Source: Alkalicoccus luteus
GTDB taxonomy: Bacteria > Bacillota > Bacilli > Bacillales > Salisediminibacteriaceae
NCBI GenBank assembly: GCA_052061695.1
Contig: JBPZEY010000006.1
Direction: 5' to 3' (one strand)
Length of the DNA: 64,000 bases
The notes below the pieces were generated by a model that saw only the letters and a program-made list of their open reading frames with translations, made no database searches and was not told the origin of the DNA. This document shows positions 60,453 to 64,000 of this stretch, one piece after another. A program made the translations under genes and the position numbers. Each line of letters starts with the position of its first letter. The stretch's first letter is position 1.

Positions 60453-61301
60453 ATGGAGTTCCACGAATATCAGTCACCTGCTGCTATTTTGCGTGACACA
60501 AGTGTTTTTTTAGAACGTCAGGAAGTGCTTCATAATTTGCCTCTTGGTCTGCTTCGGCAGCTGCAGTGGGAAGAAGAGCAGGGCAAGAAGCCAAGTGCGT
60601 TTTTAGCTGCAGGATTTTCGGGCAGCCGGCCGGAAGTCATACTGCTCCAGACGCCACCACGAAAAATGATCGTCTGCGGAACGTCAAGCGGGCTCAAGGA
60701 AGCAGCAGCCTGGCTGCATCATCGCAGCGTGGTATTGCCAGGCATTGTCGGGTGTATGGAGGCTGCAGATACGTTTGCTGGAGCATGGGAGTCAATCACG
60801 GGAACGAAGGCTGTTTTGACGAAGCAGCAGATCATTTACAATATTACCGGTCATGCGGCTATGCCCGACATACCCGGCAAGCTGACCTATGCCAGTGAGG
60901 ACGATGCTGCACTGGTGATGGATTGGACGGAGACATTTGCGCTCGGTTCCTTAAGACAGGAGGATGTAAATACGTTAGAAGAAACAGTAATGAGGGAAAT
61001 TCGCCGCAACCAGGTTTATTTCTGGCGGGATCCGGACTACACGCCTGTTTCAATGGCGAAAAAAGCCAGGGATTTAACAAATGGAGTCGTTGTAAACTAT
61101 GTTTATACGCCGGAAGAATACGCAAGGCGGGGATATGCAGCTGCGTGTGTAGCAGCTTTAACCGAGAGACTGATGAGAGAGGGCTATGAATTTTGCAGCG
61201 TTAATACGGATGCCGATCACCAGGCTTCGAAGGCCTTGTATGAAAAGCTGGGTTACACAGAAGCAGGGATTTCACGAGAGTATGAATTTAAACAACAGTA
61301 A
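60453..61301 (+). CDS. GNAT-family N-acetyltransferase
   Basis: A 282-residue protein. The C-terminal 130 residues form the GNAT fold: VVNYVYTPEEYARRGYAAACVAALTERL is the acetyl-CoA motif A region, and ASKALYEKLGYTEAG the motif B region. The N-terminal 140 residues look like a second, degenerate GNAT-like half, as in Bacillus YobR-type proteins. Substrate unknown. GGAGGGCG precedes the ATG. It is 17 bases after the RsbR-family gene and in the same operon. Confidence 0.85.
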   Translation: MEFHEYQSPAAILRDTSVFLERQEVLHNLPLGLLRQLQWEEEQGKKPSAFLAAGFSGSRPEVILLQTPPRKMIVCGTSSGLKEAAAWLHHRSVVLPGIVGCMEAADTFAGAWESITGTKAVLTKQQIIYNITGHAAMPDIPGKLTYASEDDAALVMDWTETFALGSLRQEDVNTLEETVMREIRRNQVYFWRDPDYTPVSMAKKARDLTNGVVVNYVYTPEEYARRGYAAACVAALTERLMREGYEFCSVNTDADHQASKALYEKLGYTEAGISREYEFKQQ

Positions 61302-61324
61302 AGCGGGGAACAGGGGAGATAGCC

Positions 61325-61645
61325 ATGAAGCGTCAAAAAGCCCGCATGCGTGAGCAGGTCCAGTATGGCTGGAAGCAATTTGTGTTAAAAGAGGGAGTCA
61401 CTCGGTTTTTTGTTTTCATTTCGCTTCTTTACATTCCGGTCAGCCTCCTCCTCATTTACCGGGGAGATCTGCAGTCTTTCCTTGCTCCCGAGGCGATGCT
61501 GAGGCACCTGTCTTCGATCCTGATTTTTTTTGCGGCAGGGATTTACTGGGGACTGATCTGGTACTGGATTTTAAAACAGGAGCAGAAGCAGACACGCGAT
61601 GAGAAATCGTTGTCCAAAAAACAAAAGGACCGTTACAAAAAGTAA
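61325..61645 (+). CDS. two-helix basic membrane protein
   Basis: A 106-residue product with a basic N-terminus (KRQKARMREQ), two hydrophobic segments (about 25-45 and 60-80) and a Lys-rich tail KKQKDRYKK. GGGGAG lies about 7 bases before the ATG. Third gene of the rsbR-GNAT unit. No family recognised. Confidence 0.68.
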   Translation: MKRQKARMREQVQYGWKQFVLKEGVTRFFVFISLLYIPVSLLLIYRGDLQSFLAPEAMLRHLSSILIFFAAGIYWGLIWYWILKQEQKQTRDEKSLSKKQKDRYKK

Positions 61646-61725
61646 GTACGGTGTAGTCGAACGAGGAAAACGGATTTCGATCGTTTGCAGAAGGCGAATT
61701 CGATTAAAACATGCTTATCATATAA

Positions 61726-61761
61726 AAACGAACCGGTGGTTATGTTTATAACCACCGGTTC
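61726..61761. terminator. bidirectional terminator, left half interrupted by an insertion
   Basis: AAACGAACCGGTGGTTAT starts a hairpin whose outer 3' arm (GTTCGTTT) is now found after the insertion at 62307-62314. The inner pairing up to CCGGTTC is intact here. Joined across the insertion the halves make an 18-bp stem with an A-run and T-run. Confidence 0.7.
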
Positions 61762-62285
61762 CAGGCTGTTGATAAAGTCATTTCAGGTGAATGACTTTGC
61801 ATCTGCCTGCATCTGCGGACCCTCGCTTTCCGGAGGGAACGGGCTCAGCTAACCGCTTCTTCCTTTCGTCCGCCGGATCTTCGCCTCGTTCTGATCCTCT
61901 CGGAGTCGAGTTTCCTCCGATTTAGCAGCTGGCTGTCCGGTTGAAACCCTGGTGATGATTCACACGACCTTGTTCCATCTAGAGGGAACCTTTCGTTAGG
62001 CAGCGCTTTGATATCGAATCGGGATGAACGTCAACGTATCCACCAAAAAAAGCCGCAGCGTCCAGCGATTGGAACGTTTTTCTCCATCAAACAAATTCAT
62101 TTCCCCTTTGTGTCCGGCGGGGACGCCTGTGGAATTAGCGCAGCCTGAAGATCCTTTCTCAGAGGTTTATCCTGAGAAATAGCTGAAGGCAAGCCCACGG
62201 CAAGCTTCCGCCGGTAAACAGAGGGGAAAGTCAATCAATCGAATAAACATGTAAACAAATTGACTTTATCAACACTCTGAAACCT
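61762..62285. mobile_element. MITE-like intergenic element
   Basis: A 524-base insert without coding frames. It is flanked by two identical 26-base sequences (61736-61761 and 62286-62311). Inside, 14-bp perfect terminal inverted repeats lie at 61767-61780 (TGTTGATAAAGTCA) and 62261-62274. The core contains the GC-rich block also found at 38575-38960. No transposase is encoded, so it would need one supplied in trans. The repeated flanks are either long target duplications or traces of recombination. Confidence 0.68.
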
Positions 62286-62334
62286 GTGGTTATGTTTATA
62301 ACCACCGGTTCGTTTAGTTAACAATAGTGTGGAC

Positions 62335-62655
62335 TTATTGGTCATTCTCTCGGCTCTCAAGTGCATCAATGCGCTTTTGCAATGCTTCCAGCTGGAGCCG
62401 GAGCGCTTCGTGATCCTCTTTTGTAACGAGATCGAAATCGTGAAGCATTTCTTTTACTTTTTGTTTAGAGCGGGAATTCCACTCTTCTTCGGTCGCTTCT
62501 CCCTTATGAAGCAGCTTTTGGTAAAGCTCATCTGCTTCAACGGGTGTCACCTTTCCTTTAGCCAGCAGCTCATCGATGTAGCGGTCCACCTTTTCTTTAC
62601 TTGTAACCGCAGCACCAAGACCTAATAGAAAACCTGTTTTTAATAAGTTGCTCAT
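62335..62655 (-). CDS. phasin-like / PHA granule-associated family protein
   Basis: A 106-residue helical protein that starts MSNLLKTGFLLGLGAAVTSKEK and ends in a coiled coil (LRLQLEALQKRIDALES). This layout, hydrophobic start, charged middle, coiled-coil end, resembles the phasin-like family (PF05597). It lies 14 bases downstream of an AarF/UbiB kinase gene and is probably co-transcribed with it. Whether the host makes PHA is not shown here. Start ATG with GGAGGG about 8 bases upstream. Confidence 0.72.
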   Translation of the reverse strand: MSNLLKTGFLLGLGAAVTSKEKVDRYIDELLAKGKVTPVEADELYQKLLHKGEATEEEWNSRSKQKVKEMLHDFDLVTKEDHEALRLQLEALQKRIDALESRENDQ

Positions 62656-62669
62656 GGCAATCCCTCCAC

Positions 62670-64000
62670 TTAATCATTATTTTCACGAAAAGAAGACGTC
62701 CACCTGTAATGGCGGAACAAGGTCCAAATACCGCCGGCCGCTCCGGTGCCGGCAGCAGCTCCAGAAACGTACAGAAGCAGAAGCTGTTCCAGCCAGAGTG
62801 CTGTGTACACGGCTGGAAGACTGATCAGCAGCAGCAGGCCAAACCCGGAATAAAGCCATAAATACCGCTGATGGTCAAACGATCTGAGCTGCCTCCGTTC
62901 GGCAGACCTGCGTGCATAATTTGGTGCTTCCAGATACTCGTTGACGTTACGGGGAATAGATAGCATCGGCTTCAGCGAATCTTTTAACACTTGAGCCTGG
63001 ATGCTTCCTTTACGCTCATCTGCTTCGTCGAGCCATTCCATGACGACTGGTTTACCGAGCTCTATGAAATCGATATCCGGATCGACAATCGTGATAACGC
63101 CAAGCCCGATAGAAGCGGCACGGCCGAGGAAAGCAAATTCAGCTGGAAGCTGGATCGGCTGCTCTCTAACTATTTTCTGCAGGTCTTCGAAGATCTCCTC
63201 TACAATTTCCTGATCAAGCTCGGAAATATCTGATGACAAATACATATTAACGTAATTACGCAGGACTGATTCAAGCTTCGACTTATTCGCATGAGGGAGC
63301 AGGAAGCCCAGCTGCTGCAGTTCATCAATGACGAGCTGATAATCATCGAGTACAAATCCTTGAATCATTCTGCGAATGCTTGCTGAATCCTGTTTATTAA
63401 TATAACCGACCATTCCGAAGTCCAGGATGACGATCGTTCCGTCCTTCTGTACGAGTATGTTTCCCTGATGGGGGTCAGCATGAAACCTCCCCTGATCCAA
63501 AAGCTGATCGACAAAAAATTGAAAGAGCTTTCCAGCCGTGTCTTTGCGGTCAATTCCGTTTTCTTTTAGAAAAGCAAGGTCCGTTATTTTGTTCCCATCC
63601 ATCCATTCCATCACGAGCACTCGATGAGTGCTGTATTCTTCATAAACCTGAGGAATGTAGTACGCGTCGCTCCCAGAGAAGCGGCGCTGAAAATTTTGCG
63701 CGTTCCGCATTTCTTTGTCGTAATCAAGCTCATCCCCGATGACTTGGACGACTTCTTTGTAAAGTGCGGACGTATCAATTTCCTTTCCAAACTTCGTGAA
63801 TTTTTTCGTAATCCAGAGCACCAGCTTCAGTGCTTTGAAGTCTGTTTTAATAATGCGGTCAATATTGGCACGCTGCACTTTCACAGCGACCTCTCGTCCG
63901 TCCTTTAATTTTCCCTTAAACACCTCTCCAATAGAAGCAGAGGCGATGGAAGAATCGCTGATTTCCTGCAGGTAGTCACTGATCGGCCGTTTCCATTCTT
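62670..64000 (-). CDS. AarF/UbiB (ABC1) family atypical kinase (5' end outside the window)
   Basis: At least 443 codons, running off the window end. The frame continues upstream of 63923 with PISDYLQEISDSSIASASIGEVFKG, so the true start lies outside. Kinase-like motifs are VAVKVQRANI (Lys), ELDYDKEMRNAQNF (ExD), VLVMEWMDG, FHADPHQGNILV and ILDFGMVG. The C-terminal two membrane helices (about 60 residues from the end) anchor it. UbiB relatives support isoprenoid-quinone synthesis or lipid homeostasis. Bacillus makes menaquinone, so the target here is uncertain. Confidence 0.88.
   Translation of the reverse strand, partial: EWKRPISDYLQEISDSSIASASIGEVFKGKLKDGREVAVKVQRANIDRIIKTDFKALKLVLWITKKFTKFGKEIDTSALYKEVVQVIGDELDYDKEMRNAQNFQRRFSGSDAYYIPQVYEEYSTHRVLVMEWMDGNKITDLAFLKENGIDRKDTAGKLFQFFVDQLLDQGRFHADPHQGNILVQKDGTIVILDFGMVGYINKQDSASIRRMIQGFVLDDYQLVIDELQQLGFLLPHANKSKLESVLRNYVNMYLSSDISELDQEIVEEIFEDLQKIVREQPIQLPAEFAFLGRAASIGLGVITIVDPDIDFIELGKPVVMEWLDEADERKGSIQAQVLKDSLKPMLSIPRNVNEYLEAPNYARRSAERRQLRSFDHQRYLWLYSGFGLLLLISLPAVYTALWLEQLLLLYVSGAAAGTGAAGGIWTLFRHYRWTSSFRENND

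Overview
The window is chromosomal DNA of a Bacillaceae (Firmicutes). Evidence: strong AGGAGG-type ribosome sites with TTG and GTG starts, a tRNA array in the order of the Bacillus subtilis trnD cluster, the glpP-glpF-glpK-glpD-pgcA order, a T-box ahead of ilvB, CcpA (cre) sites and a Spo0E-like protein. Acidic, Asn/Glu-rich extracellular linkers and a betaine-type BCCT transporter suggest, by inference, a salt- or alkali-adapted relative. Nothing here fixes the species.

Layout. 1-1418: the 3' end of a 23S rRNA followed directly by 14 tRNAs, with no 5S gene between. 1.5-8.4 kb: queG, ogt, a lipoprotein, trmL, an HmoA-like protein, a YufK-like membrane protein, a class A PBP and signal peptidase I. 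8.5-15 kb: a BCCT transporter with a SigB-like promoter, then a maltose/alpha-glucoside unit (GntR regulator, malA, malP) and an amidase whose ribosome site lies inside the malP terminator stem. 15-18.7 kb: a YhfK-type reductase with a second SigB-like promoter, a DUF1028 protein with an orphan EutH, and a lone receiver domain. 19-24 kb: a BMP lipoprotein and ABC transporter for purine nucleosides. 24.3-33.8 kb: a GNAT-nitrilase fusion, galM, and the glycerol regulon, in which the glpF and glpD leaders both look like GlpP antitermination targets.

34-38.5 kb: a Spo0E-like phosphatase, then a three-gene cluster of a tandem-PII protein with two DUF1538 membrane proteins, a 50-residue zinc-ribbon protein and RF3. 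39-48.4 kb: an ilvE-[T-box]-ilvB-ilvN-ilvC-leuA-leuB-leuC-leuD operon on the minus strand. 48.5-56.4 kb: a TVP38 and flavoprotein-disulfide reductase pair, PgeF, a decayed MFS gene, an aldo/keto reductase and a PepF-type peptidase. 56.5-64 kb: a cell-wall 3D-domain protein with a long Glu-Ala repeat, methionine aminopeptidase, an RsbR-family stressosome protein with a GNAT enzyme, a MITE-like insertion inside a bidirectional terminator, a phasin-like protein and an AarF/UbiB kinase cut by the window end.

The most unusual items are the tandem-PII/DUF1538 cluster, the terminator-borne insertion with terminal inverted repeats, the missing 5S gene, the internal T-box, the sequestered ribosome site, and several short genes (29-57 codons) with good ribosome sites.
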